Assembly: GCA_946885925.1 (NCBI GenBank)
Contig: CAMPHP010000209.1
Location: 1-6,231 of the forward strand
Direction: 5' to 3'
Length of the DNA stretch: 6,231 nt
Source of the DNA: an uncultured Litorilinea sp.
GTDB taxonomy: Bacteria > Chloroflexota > Anaerolineae > Caldilineales > Caldilineaceae
Shown here: in pieces, positions 1 to 5,578 of the stretch
How positions within the stretch are numbered: the first letter of the stretch is position 1
How the letters are laid out: each line of letters begins with the position of its first letter
Position numbers and translations under genes: made by a program
The notes under the pieces: generated by a model
Database searches by the model: none
Seen by the model: the letters and a program-made list of their open reading frames with translations, nothing else
What the model was told of the DNA's origin: nothing

Positions 1-69
1 ATGGAACTTGGCTATGATGGCTATATCTTCCAGGGAACTAAGGTGTTGTTGGACTTTGACCTGAAGTAA
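1..69 (+). CDS. C-terminal end of an unidentified protein (partial)
   Basis: The plus strand reads in frame from the window edge to a TAA at 67-69, giving a tail of about 22 residues that ends in ...GTKVLLDFDLK. The window starts on an ATG in this frame, but this is probably the cut end of a longer gene, because no upstream sequence is available to show a ribosome binding site. The tail is too short to assign a family, and I do not recognise it. It converges on the minus-strand genes and is separated from the end of the nearest one by 78 bp. It could also be a chance reading frame. Confidence 0.4.
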   Translation: MELGYDGYIFQGTKVLLDFDLK

Positions 70-108
70 GCACTTTAAGTAAGCACCTAAAGTAAGTGAA
101 GAAGTAAG
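64..108. repeat. Four short direct repeats of AAGTAAG
   Basis: AAGTAAG occurs at 64-70, 77-83, 90-96 and 102-108, so the copies start 13, 13 and 12 bp apart. The first two share the longer word AAGTAAGCAC. Each copy contains TAA. The 13-bp period places these TAAs (67, 80, 93, 105) in all three plus-strand frames, the first being the stop of the plus-strand reading frame. The array sits in the gap between two convergent genes. It may be a local tandem duplication. No function can be assigned. Confidence 0.7.
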
Positions 109-147
109 TAACGCTTGCGCCCATTGCACTATCGCAATCTATAGAGT

Positions 148-531
148 TTATGATGCCCTGTCGGACAAGGTGAGACCTGTGTCTGACAGGGCATCTTCTA
201 GCTGATCGTGGCGGACGATGCGCGTGATCAAGCCATCTGCCACGGCAAAGGCACTGGCAACGCGCTGCTGTCCTGTCACTTCCCCGCTTGCCGGATCGAT
301 CCACTCGCCTTCTTCTTCGACTACGACTATCTGCTCGCGTGCAAAATAGGCGAGTGGGTGAAGTCGAACATTGGCGCGCCCAAACCACTCCCGCACGACA
401 TGCGCGCCGCTTGTGCTACCGCGCGGCCCTCCTACAACAACATCAGGATGGACCAGGCTGACCAGCTTCTCTACCTCACCCTGGTTGAGTGCATCATGCC
501 ATTGGCGTACGATGTGTAGAGGTGTGTGCAT
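148..531 (-). CDS. Small NTF2/SnoaL-like domain protein
   Basis: This 127-residue protein has the size and pattern of a single-domain NTF2-like/SnoaL-like fold. An N-terminal helix with W11 leads to the typical VEKLVSLVHPDVVVGGPRG segment (about residues 20-38), then a helix around EWFGRANVRL, and C-terminal strands alternating hydrophobic residues (EQIVVVEEEGEW, then VASAFAVADGLITRIVRHD). NTF2-like proteins form cone-shaped barrels that can be enzymes or ligand-binding proteins, and the sequence does not say which. The ATG at 529-531 is preceded on the minus strand by GGAG (542-545) with a 10-nt spacer. It lies 40 bp after the DUF4432 gene and is probably the last gene of the minus-strand cluster. 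Its final 15 codons are folded into a strong inverted repeat. The fold assignment is fairly secure and the function is unknown. Confidence 0.8.
   Translation of the reverse strand: MHTPLHIVRQWHDALNQGEVEKLVSLVHPDVVVGGPRGSTSGAHVVREWFGRANVRLHPLAYFAREQIVVVEEEGEWIDPASGEVTGQQRVASAFAVADGLITRIVRHDQLEDALSDTGLTLSDRAS
152..195. terminator. Large inverted repeat at a convergent gene end, possible bidirectional terminator
   Basis: Arms 152-167 and 180-195 are complementary over 16 positions with one exception (163/184, G opposite T). The stem continues inward as AGGT (168-171) against ACCT (175-178), with a bulged G179 and a GAG loop, for 20 pairs in all. The odd pair is G-U in plus-strand RNA and a C-A mismatch in minus-strand RNA. 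No clear T-tract follows on either strand, so it is not a textbook intrinsic terminator. It may instead protect a 3' end or pause polymerase. The hairpin lies inside the last codons of the NTF2-like gene. Confidence 0.5.
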
Positions 532-571
532 TTTGAGGTGGCTCCGTTGAAGTGGTGGGGAGGGGAAAACC

Positions 572-1669
572 TCAACTCTCCGCCACGATCTCCTTGATAT
601 GCGCGGCCATCTGTTGCGCTTCGAAGGGGGTGAGCACGCCTGCTTCCATCTCGCAGGTATAGGACTCGCCCGCAGCGAGGATCTTGATATTGCCTTTGGC
701 CTTTTCGGCGCTGTAGCCTTCCGGCTCGGCAGTGGCGGGCAGCACCATGCCTAGCGCATCCTGGTCGGGTGTGCGGCAAATCCAGCGCACGCCTTTGTCC
801 AGTTGCGCGGGGCGGTGGCTGATGTAGTCGGCACTGCCATCGGGGTAGACCTGCATGGTATGTGCCAGCCCTTCGCTGTCTGCCAGGTAGTCAATCGTAA
901 AGACAATCTCCGGGTCAAAGGCGAGATCAGGCTTTAAGAGGTGGTGCTGCTCTGGGTGCTGTTCGAGCTCTTGCATAAATTCACGATAGCCAGGGCCAGG
1001 GGTCACGTGCGAGGGGATGCTCTTGCGGATGCGTACATGCTCTGGCGTGGGGTGGGCGCTGTAGACCAATTGCCCATGATCCACCGGGCGGAAGTTGACA
1101 TGAGCCAGGTACATAAATTCCATCGGTGTGCGCTTGAGGTTGGTCACGGTGATGGCGATGGTGCAGCGCGCTTCGCTCGCGTAGAGCTTGACCAGGGGAT
1201 GGGCTGCATAGTTGTGATTAAAGGCGACAGTGTGCTGGTATTCACCACCCAGGCCGATATACTCTCCCCGTTGATCTTGCCCATAGACCAGCCATGCTTG
1301 CTGGTAGGGTGCATTGGGCAATTCGCCATGCAGAGGGTGTGTATCGCTCCCCATCGGCACGCCCATTGCTGTTGCGCCACAGTGGATCAGAAAGCCACCA
1401 TAGGTCTCCAGATAATTCTGGGTAAGGCGGGGTTGGTCGAACATTGACTTCATGGTGATGTTGCGCCCATCAAATTGGGCTGACCAAATCTGTTGTCCTT
1501 GAAAGGGCAGCATGATTAACTCTCCCCGGCGATTGCTCATGCGTACGGCTGGTACGCCGGAGGGAAAGCGAAAGAGGCTTGCAGAAAGCTCTCCATGCTG
1601 CAAAAAGGGCCGTTCGGCAGGACCAAAGAAATCAGAAAATAAACGGATTGTACTTTCAGATTGGCTCAT
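572..1669 (-). CDS. DUF4432 family, galactose-mutarotase-like protein
   Basis: The 365-residue product resembles DUF4432 proteins, which share the large beta-sandwich fold of aldose 1-epimerases and probably bind or interconvert sugar anomers. Visible family-like blocks are GGFLIHCG (residues 91-98), HGELPNAPY (114-122, at the position of the family's HGR-type motif), a strand TIAITVTNLKRTPMEFMYLAHVNFRP (ending near 195) and a C-terminal beta-rich end around GESYTCEME. H114 and H190 are candidate active-site histidines (inference from the family). The frame is open further upstream to a GTG at 1781-1783, but the ATG at 1667-1669 is preferred. It has GGGAG (1680-1684) at a 10-nt spacing, and the extra 38 residues are proline-rich and look non-coding. 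The gene follows a 158-bp leader, so it may have its own promoter. The natural substrate is unknown. Confidence 0.82.
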   Translation of the reverse strand: MSQSESTIRLFSDFFGPAERPFLQHGELSASLFRFPSGVPAVRMSNRRGELIMLPFQGQQIWSAQFDGRNITMKSMFDQPRLTQNYLETYGGFLIHCGATAMGVPMGSDTHPLHGELPNAPYQQAWLVYGQDQRGEYIGLGGEYQHTVAFNHNYAAHPLVKLYASEARCTIAITVTNLKRTPMEFMYLAHVNFRPVDHGQLVYSAHPTPEHVRIRKSIPSHVTPGPGYREFMQELEQHPEQHHLLKPDLAFDPEIVFTIDYLADSEGLAHTMQVYPDGSADYISHRPAQLDKGVRWICRTPDQDALGMVLPATAEPEGYSAEKAKGNIKILAAGESYTCEMEAGVLTPFEAQQMAAHIKEIVAES

Positions 1670-1827
1670 GGGTTGTGTTCTCCCGGCTAGGCTCAGCTTG
1701 AGCAGGCCAGTGGGTGGATGATTTGGATGTGGTATTGGATAATGCTGAGTTTGGATAGGTTGGGTAATACTAAGGATTTGCACTTTGGATCAAGCAAATG
1801 GATCATAGCAGGGCGTATGAGCGAGTG
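1670..1827 (-). promoter_or_regulatory. 158-bp leader with repeated TTTGGAT words and a palindrome
   Basis: This is the longest gap in the cluster, and no small gene is convincing in it. On the plus strand TTTGGAT occurs at 1722-1728, 1750-1756 and 1784-1790, with a close variant ATTGGAT at 1734-1740. A 13-bp interrupted palindrome GCTCA-GCT-TGAGC lies at 1691-1703, just upstream of the ribosome binding site. These are candidate protein-binding sites for control of the DUF4432 gene. A minus-strand TTGATC followed 15 bp later by TAGTAT is a poor promoter candidate. The regulatory role is inference from position and repetition only. Confidence 0.3.
1680..1684 (-). promoter_or_regulatory. Ribosome binding site that decides the DUF4432 gene start
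   Basis: The minus strand reads GGGAG here, 10 nt before the ATG at 1667-1669. This supports the internal ATG over the in-frame GTG 114 bp upstream. Confidence 0.6.
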
Positions 1828-2772
1828 TCAAAGGAGGGGGAGAGAGACAACCGTCACCTGCTCGGCCAAGGCTGCCACCTGGGCCAAGTCGCCCACGCCG
1901 ACACCAGGCGTCATGGCCGCGGCAGTGCCCGCAGCGACACCCCAACGAGCCATCTCGAACAAGGGCAGCTTGTGATGCAAGGCATAGAGTAGCCCGGCCA
2001 AGAGTGCATCCCCAACACCCACGACGGTTTGCACACCCACTTGAGGCGGGCGGGCATGTAGGGTCTGCTCGCGCCGGGCCAACAGCAAGCCATCTGCACC
2101 CATTGAGAGGGCTACCAGTGTAACGCCTTGGTCGAGGAAAGCGCGCGCGGCACGCTGTGCGGCGGCAGCATCGGTGATGGTGATGCCAGTAAATTCGGCG
2201 GCTTCTTCAGCATTAGGCTTGACTAAAAAGGGTGCAGCTTGGATTCCGTGGCGTAGGGCTTCGCCGCTTGCATCCAGACAGGCAAAAGCACCCTGGTTTT
2301 GAATCAAGGTAATCAACTCTGCATAGAAAGTGGAGGGCGTTCCAGGGGGCAGACTGCCACACAAGGCGCAGTAGCTTCCCGCTGTGACTTGGGTGAGGAT
2401 GCGGCTGCATAAGGCATCCAACGCTGCGCGCGCTACAGGTGGCCCTGCCTCATTGACCTTGATATAGCGCCCGCTCCCGGCTTCCTCTATCACCGTATTG
2501 GTGCGGCTCTCGCCTGCAATCTGGACAAAGTCGGTGGTGATGCCCAACTGTTGCAAACCCTGGGTTAGCATTTGACCTGTGAAACCACCGACTATCCCCA
2601 TCGCGACACTCTCGATTTGCAGCGCTTGTAGGGCGCGTGTGACATTAAAGCCCTTGCCGCCCCAATCCAACCGCGAATCGGTGGCGCGTAATACGGCGTT
2701 TTCGTGTAGCTTTGGCACGCTGAGCGTGCGGTCTAGACCGGGATTGAGGGTGACGGTGTAGATGGGTGGCAT
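1828..2772 (-). CDS. fruK: PfkB-family kinase, 1-phosphofructokinase / tagatose-6-phosphate kinase type
   Basis: This 314-residue protein is full length for the FruK/LacC branch of the ribokinase (PfkB) family. These enzymes phosphorylate a sugar phosphate with ATP, for example fructose-1-phosphate to the 1,6-bisphosphate. The N terminus carries TLNPGLDRTL (residues 8-17) and the sugar-phosphate loop GGKGFNV (38-44), both typical of this branch. GSLPPGTP (139-146) and KPNAEE (185-190) follow. The C-terminal PfkB signature is VVGVGDALLAG (250-260), with D255 as the expected catalytic base. The gene begins 16 bp after the FGGY kinase stop, and its only Shine-Dalgarno-like word, AAGG, is weak and distant, so translation may be coupled. 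LacC-type or another ketose-phosphate specificity cannot be excluded, so the gene symbol is provisional. Confidence 0.85.
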   Translation of the reverse strand: MPPIYTVTLNPGLDRTLSVPKLHENAVLRATDSRLDWGGKGFNVTRALQALQIESVAMGIVGGFTGQMLTQGLQQLGITTDFVQIAGESRTNTVIEEAGSGRYIKVNEAGPPVARAALDALCSRILTQVTAGSYCALCGSLPPGTPSTFYAELITLIQNQGAFACLDASGEALRHGIQAAPFLVKPNAEEAAEFTGITITDAAAAQRAARAFLDQGVTLVALSMGADGLLLARREQTLHARPPQVGVQTVVGVGDALLAGLLYALHHKLPLFEMARWGVAAGTAAAMTPGVGVGDLAQVAALAEQVTVVSLPLL

Positions 2773-2831
2773 GGTTTATCTAAAACCTTCAAGGAAGCCA
2801 CCCAGAGGGTTCCCGGCTCCCTCGAAGGTGG
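2764..2831 (-). promoter_or_regulatory. Nested hairpin over the fruK-like start codon, with a competing upstream arm
   Basis: On the minus strand GGGTGGC (2797-2803) can pair perfectly with GCCACCC (2764-2770), which includes the G of the fruK-like ATG and codons 2-3. Inside it, GGTTT (2783-2787) pairs with AAACC (2773-2777) around a 5-nt loop just before the ATG. The same GGGTGGC can instead pair through GGTGG (2798-2802) with CCACC upstream (2827-2831), with a second stem CCCT (2806-2809) to AGGG (2819-2822). The upstream gene's stop codon (2789-2791) lies in the inner loop. This arrangement would suit translational coupling or attenuation. The pairings are read directly and the role is inferred. 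Confidence 0.4.
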
Positions 2832-4354
2832 TTAGACGTAGACAACTTTGCCATAAGCCCACGGTTTTGTGTGTAAGCTTCGCGAAAGAGCGGCAGCAGT
2901 TGTTGATAAGCGGCGTGGTGATCCAGGTTGGGCAGGACAGGGGTTTCCAGGCGCGTCCAGGTATGGGCTGTGGCGAGCAGGTCAAGATGGCCCGTACCGG
3001 CTCCCGCCAGCATGGCAGCACCGAGCGCCGACTGTGCGCTGATTGCCAGGGGATAGACGGGGCGACCAAAGATGTCTGCAATCAACTGCCGCCAGAAGGT
3101 GCTGGCTGCGCCGCCTCCTGCCAAGATGATGCAGTCGGGTGACGCTCCCACAGCTTGGAGCACTGTAAAAGCATTGTAACAGGCCAAACTGATCCCTTCT
3201 AAGACAGCGCGAGCAATTTCAGGGCGACCTTGAGCCAGGGTTAGACCAATAAAAAGGCCGCGTGCTTGGGCATCCATATAGGGGCTGCGCTCGCCCATGA
3301 GGTAGGGAAGAAAGAGCAGCCCATTTGCTCCCAGTGGTGCTTGGGCTGCCCAAGTGGTCATTTGCGTATAGGCATCGGCTCCCGTCAACTCCCAAAGCTG
3401 GTCACGCAGCCAGCGCAATACCAATCCCACATTGAGCAGTGCCGCCATCTGATACCATCCCGGCCCTATGTTGGGTTCGAGCGCGCTGCAAAAGGTATGG
3501 ATGCGCCCTTGTGGGTCTACGCTCATCTTCTCCGCGGGAATTAGCAGTTGCCCGCCGCTGCTTAGGGTGAGCAGAAGCGTGTCCGCTTTGGTGACACCTG
3601 CACCCAGCGCGCTGCACGCCGTATCCGCTGCGCCTGTCACTACAGGCAAACCAGGACGCAGCCCCAACGCTGTTGCTGCTTCGGGTAGTAATGCACCCGC
3701 AACGGCAGTGGAGGGTTGGATTGGAGGCAGCCATGCCGGGTCGATCTCGAGGAGATTGAGCAGATCTTTGGCCCAGGTGCGCGTCGTGGTGTCAAGCAGC
3801 AGTGTGCCCGCGGCGTCGCTGGGGTCGCTGGCAAAAGTGTTCGTGAGCCGCCAGCGTAGATAGTCTTTGGGCAGGAGGACGTGGCGGATCGAGGCCCAGG
3901 TGGTAGGCCGGTGCTGGTAAATCCAGTGGAGCGTGGCAGCTTGAAAGCCCGTGGCAAGGGGGCTGCCTGTGGTGGCAATCAACTGATCTGCACCCACGCG
4001 CTGGGTGATCGCCTCTACTTCGACATGGCTGCGCTGGTCGGGCCAGATAATGGCAGGGCCAAGCAACTGCGCTGTCTCGTCCAGCAGCACGGTTCCGTGC
4101 ATTTGTCCGGTAACTGACAGGGCTACAATGGCGTGGCTGTCGGAAAGTGAGGCGATAGCCTGACGTACCGCCTGAATGGTAGCGTCCCACCATGCCTCTG
4201 GTGCTTGTTCGGCATGGGTGGGCTGGGGGTGGTGGATGGGGTAGCCAGCACTACCCTGCCCCACCACCTTGCCCGCGCTATCTACGATGATAGCCTTGAC
4301 TGAAGAAGTGCCTAGGTCAACGCCCAGAAAGAGCGGTTCCTCACCCTGGATCAT
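2789..4354 (-). CDS. xylB: FGGY-family carbohydrate kinase, xylulokinase-like
   Basis: The 521-residue protein has both FGGY ATPase-like domains. The N-terminal domain opens with LGVDLGTSSVKAIIVD (residues 10-25, phosphate loop), then VTGQMHGTVLLD (81-92), whose MHG binds sugar in xylulokinases, and WPDQR (104-108). The probable catalytic base is D244 in GAADTACSALGAG (241-253). The C-terminal domain shows SSGGQL (265-270), MGERSPYMD (353-361) and the FGGY signature GGGAASTFWRQLIADIFGRPV (413-433). It phosphorylates a ketose or similar sugar with ATP, D-xylulose by family default, but rhamnulokinase- or fuculokinase-like use is possible. The ATG overlaps the dehydratase TGA as ATGA and has no good ribosome binding site, so translation is probably coupled. 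A tail of about 25 residues after NRG (from residue 497) has no clear family counterpart. The family is certain and the substrate is not. Confidence 0.9.
   Translation of the reverse strand: MIQGEEPLFLGVDLGTSSVKAIIVDSAGKVVGQGSAGYPIHHPQPTHAEQAPEAWWDATIQAVRQAIASLSDSHAIVALSVTGQMHGTVLLDETAQLLGPAIIWPDQRSHVEVEAITQRVGADQLIATTGSPLATGFQAATLHWIYQHRPTTWASIRHVLLPKDYLRWRLTNTFASDPSDAAGTLLLDTTTRTWAKDLLNLLEIDPAWLPPIQPSTAVAGALLPEAATALGLRPGLPVVTGAADTACSALGAGVTKADTLLLTLSSGGQLLIPAEKMSVDPQGRIHTFCSALEPNIGPGWYQMAALLNVGLVLRWLRDQLWELTGADAYTQMTTWAAQAPLGANGLLFLPYLMGERSPYMDAQARGLFIGLTLAQGRPEIARAVLEGISLACYNAFTVLQAVGASPDCIILAGGGAASTFWRQLIADIFGRPVYPLAISAQSALGAAMLAGAGTGHLDLLATAHTWTRLETPVLPNLDHHAAYQQLLPLFREAYTQNRGLMAKLSTSNHLRGSREPSGWLP
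4351..4354 (-). other. ATGA stop/start overlap between dehydratase and kinase genes
   Basis: The kinase ATG (4352-4354) overlaps the dehydratase TGA (4351-4353). No Shine-Dalgarno word sits at a useful distance before this ATG, so termination-reinitiation is the likely way the kinase is translated. This shows that the two genes share one transcript. Confidence 0.85.
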
Positions 4355-5517
4355 GTGAAGAAAGGTTCCAGCCAGCTTTCCTGTACTTCTAGCCCAAAAC
4401 CAGGAGCATCACTCGGAACGAGATAGCCATCTTGGGGGATGGCAGTGCCGGGAAGTCTTACCGATTCAGCCAGTGGAACACCCGGAGCCGACCCCACAAA
4501 GTATTCAAGCCAGGGTACAGAGGGCATGGCATAGCTAAAGTGCTGTCCATAGCCGTTGCGTGCGCCGCCGTGGAGCATTACGCTGATGCCTGCTGCCTCG
4601 GCTGCGGCGCAGATCTTGCGCGTGGTGGTCACGCCACCACACCAGTTGATGTCGGGCTGAAGAATATCTACGACGCGATGGCTGGCAGCCCATTGGAAGG
4701 GGACATGCGTATACCAATGCTCACCTGTGGAAAGTGCCTGCCAGGGCAGCCGTTGACGCAACTCGACATGGCTATCCAGTTCTTCTGAAAGCAAACATTC
4801 TTCCATCCACTTGAGACGATAGGGGCGCAGTGTCTCGGCCAGACGCACAGTATACTCGACATCAAATGCCATCCAACAGTCGAGCATGAGTTCACTCTCA
4901 TCACCGATGATTTCGCGTGCTTTAGCGACAAACTCCTCATTCTTGCGTATGCCATCTAATCCATCGGCAGGGCCATAGGGACAGGCCAACTTGAAGGCTT
5001 TGAAGCCTAGTTCCAGATACCAGTCCACATCATTGCCGGTGGCATAGCAGAACATCTTCTCTTTGTGCGGCCCACCTAATAAGGCCCAGACTGGCTTTTC
5101 CACCAACTTGCCCAGAGCATCCCACAATGCCAAATCAACGGCAGAGACAGCATAGGAAGCCAGCCCTGTGGAGCCATAGGGCTTAGTCATGCGGAACATC
5201 ATGTCACTCATCTTTTCGATGGCAAAGATATCCTCGCCAATCAAGTTGGGTGCGAGATGATCGTCAATGACCGCGGCAACGGCGCGGCCGTGGCTTGTGC
5301 TGCCCAGCCCCCATGTGCCATCTTCCAACGTGACCTTGCAGTAGACCTCCTCCCACTTTTTAGGCAGCCAAAGTCCACGACTCCGTTTGACCTTGGGGAA
5401 GCGGGACATGGGGTTGGCGACCTCTGCCTCCTGCGCCCAGGAGGGACGGCGGGGCTGGGTCTTGGGCGGGGTAGCAGGCTGGTTGAGCCGCACAGCACGA
5501 ATATCGGTGATCTTCAT
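4351..5517 (-). CDS. Enolase-superfamily sugar-acid dehydratase, L-rhamnonate dehydratase-like
   Basis: This 388-residue protein is a mandelate-racemase-type member of the enolase superfamily and aligns best, by eye, with E. coli L-rhamnonate dehydratase. Shared blocks are SAVDLALWDALGKLV (125-139), LLGG (147-150), MLDCWM (211-216), LKWMEECL (235-242), STGEHW (263-268) and LQPDINWCGG (286-295). Expected Mg2+ ligands are D213, E239 and E266. H316 (in LHGG) with D289 would form the catalytic His-Asp pair, and H267 follows the last ligand. The reaction would be loss of water from an aldonic acid to give a 2-keto-3-deoxy acid. The N-terminal specificity loop differs from rhamnonate dehydratase, so the true acid may be another deoxy- or hexonate. 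The ATG is preceded by GGAG (5523-5526) at 5 nt. The family is secure and the substrate uncertain. Confidence 0.87.
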   Translation of the reverse strand: MKITDIRAVRLNQPATPPKTQPRRPSWAQEAEVANPMSRFPKVKRSRGLWLPKKWEEVYCKVTLEDGTWGLGSTSHGRAVAAVIDDHLAPNLIGEDIFAIEKMSDMMFRMTKPYGSTGLASYAVSAVDLALWDALGKLVEKPVWALLGGPHKEKMFCYATGNDVDWYLELGFKAFKLACPYGPADGLDGIRKNEEFVAKAREIIGDESELMLDCWMAFDVEYTVRLAETLRPYRLKWMEECLLSEELDSHVELRQRLPWQALSTGEHWYTHVPFQWAASHRVVDILQPDINWCGGVTTTRKICAAAEAAGISVMLHGGARNGYGQHFSYAMPSVPWLEYFVGSAPGVPLAESVRLPGTAIPQDGYLVPSDAPGFGLEVQESWLEPFFT

Positions 5518-5522
5518 GACTT

Positions 5523-5526
5523 CTCC
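5523..5526 (-). promoter_or_regulatory. Ribosome binding site of the dehydratase gene
   Basis: The minus strand reads GGAG within TGGAGAAG, 5 nt before the ATG at 5515-5517. It is the best Shine-Dalgarno match in the cluster and fixes this start. Confidence 0.65.
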
Positions 5527-5555
5527 AACTAGAATGCAAGAGAGATAGGTATGGG

Positions 5556-5578
5556 TAACTATTAATGTATGATAGTTA
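5556..5578. promoter_or_regulatory. AT-rich 7+7 bp inverted repeat between the GH4 and dehydratase genes
   Basis: TAACTAT (5556-5562) and ATAGTTA (5572-5578) are perfect inverted copies around a 9-bp AT-rich centre, about 40 bp upstream of the dehydratase ATG. The outer arm overlaps the stop codon of the GH4 gene (5576-5578). The size and position fit an operator for a dimeric repressor. The stem is too AT-rich, and lacks the T-run, to be a convincing terminator. No regulator gene is visible in the window to pair with it. Confidence 0.35.

Noticed and set aside
1..69. Complete 22-residue small protein starting at base 1
   Set aside because: The ATG falls exactly on the window edge and no upstream signal can be seen. 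A truncated longer gene is more likely.
208..519. Plus-strand reading frame of 103 codons
   Set aside because: It is antisense to the NTF2-like gene, its protein has no domain-like pattern, and it lacks a ribosome binding site.
941..1447. Plus-strand reading frame of 168 codons
   Set aside because: It is fully antisense to the DUF4432 gene, and its His/Cys-rich composition is typical of a shadow frame.
1670..1783. N-terminal extension of the DUF4432 protein from a GTG at 1783
   Set aside because: The added 38 residues are proline- and histidine-rich with no family match, the region carries repeats, and the downstream ATG has a well-spaced GGGAG.
1755..1800. Minus-strand sigma70-type promoter (TTGATC / TAGTAT)
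   Set aside because: The spacing is only 15 bp and both boxes are poor matches, so it is mentioned in the leader entry but not called as a promoter.
3792..4193. Minus-strand reading frame of 133 codons inside the FGGY kinase gene
   Set aside because: It is an out-of-frame, Arg/His/Pro-rich shadow of a gene with complete family motifs.
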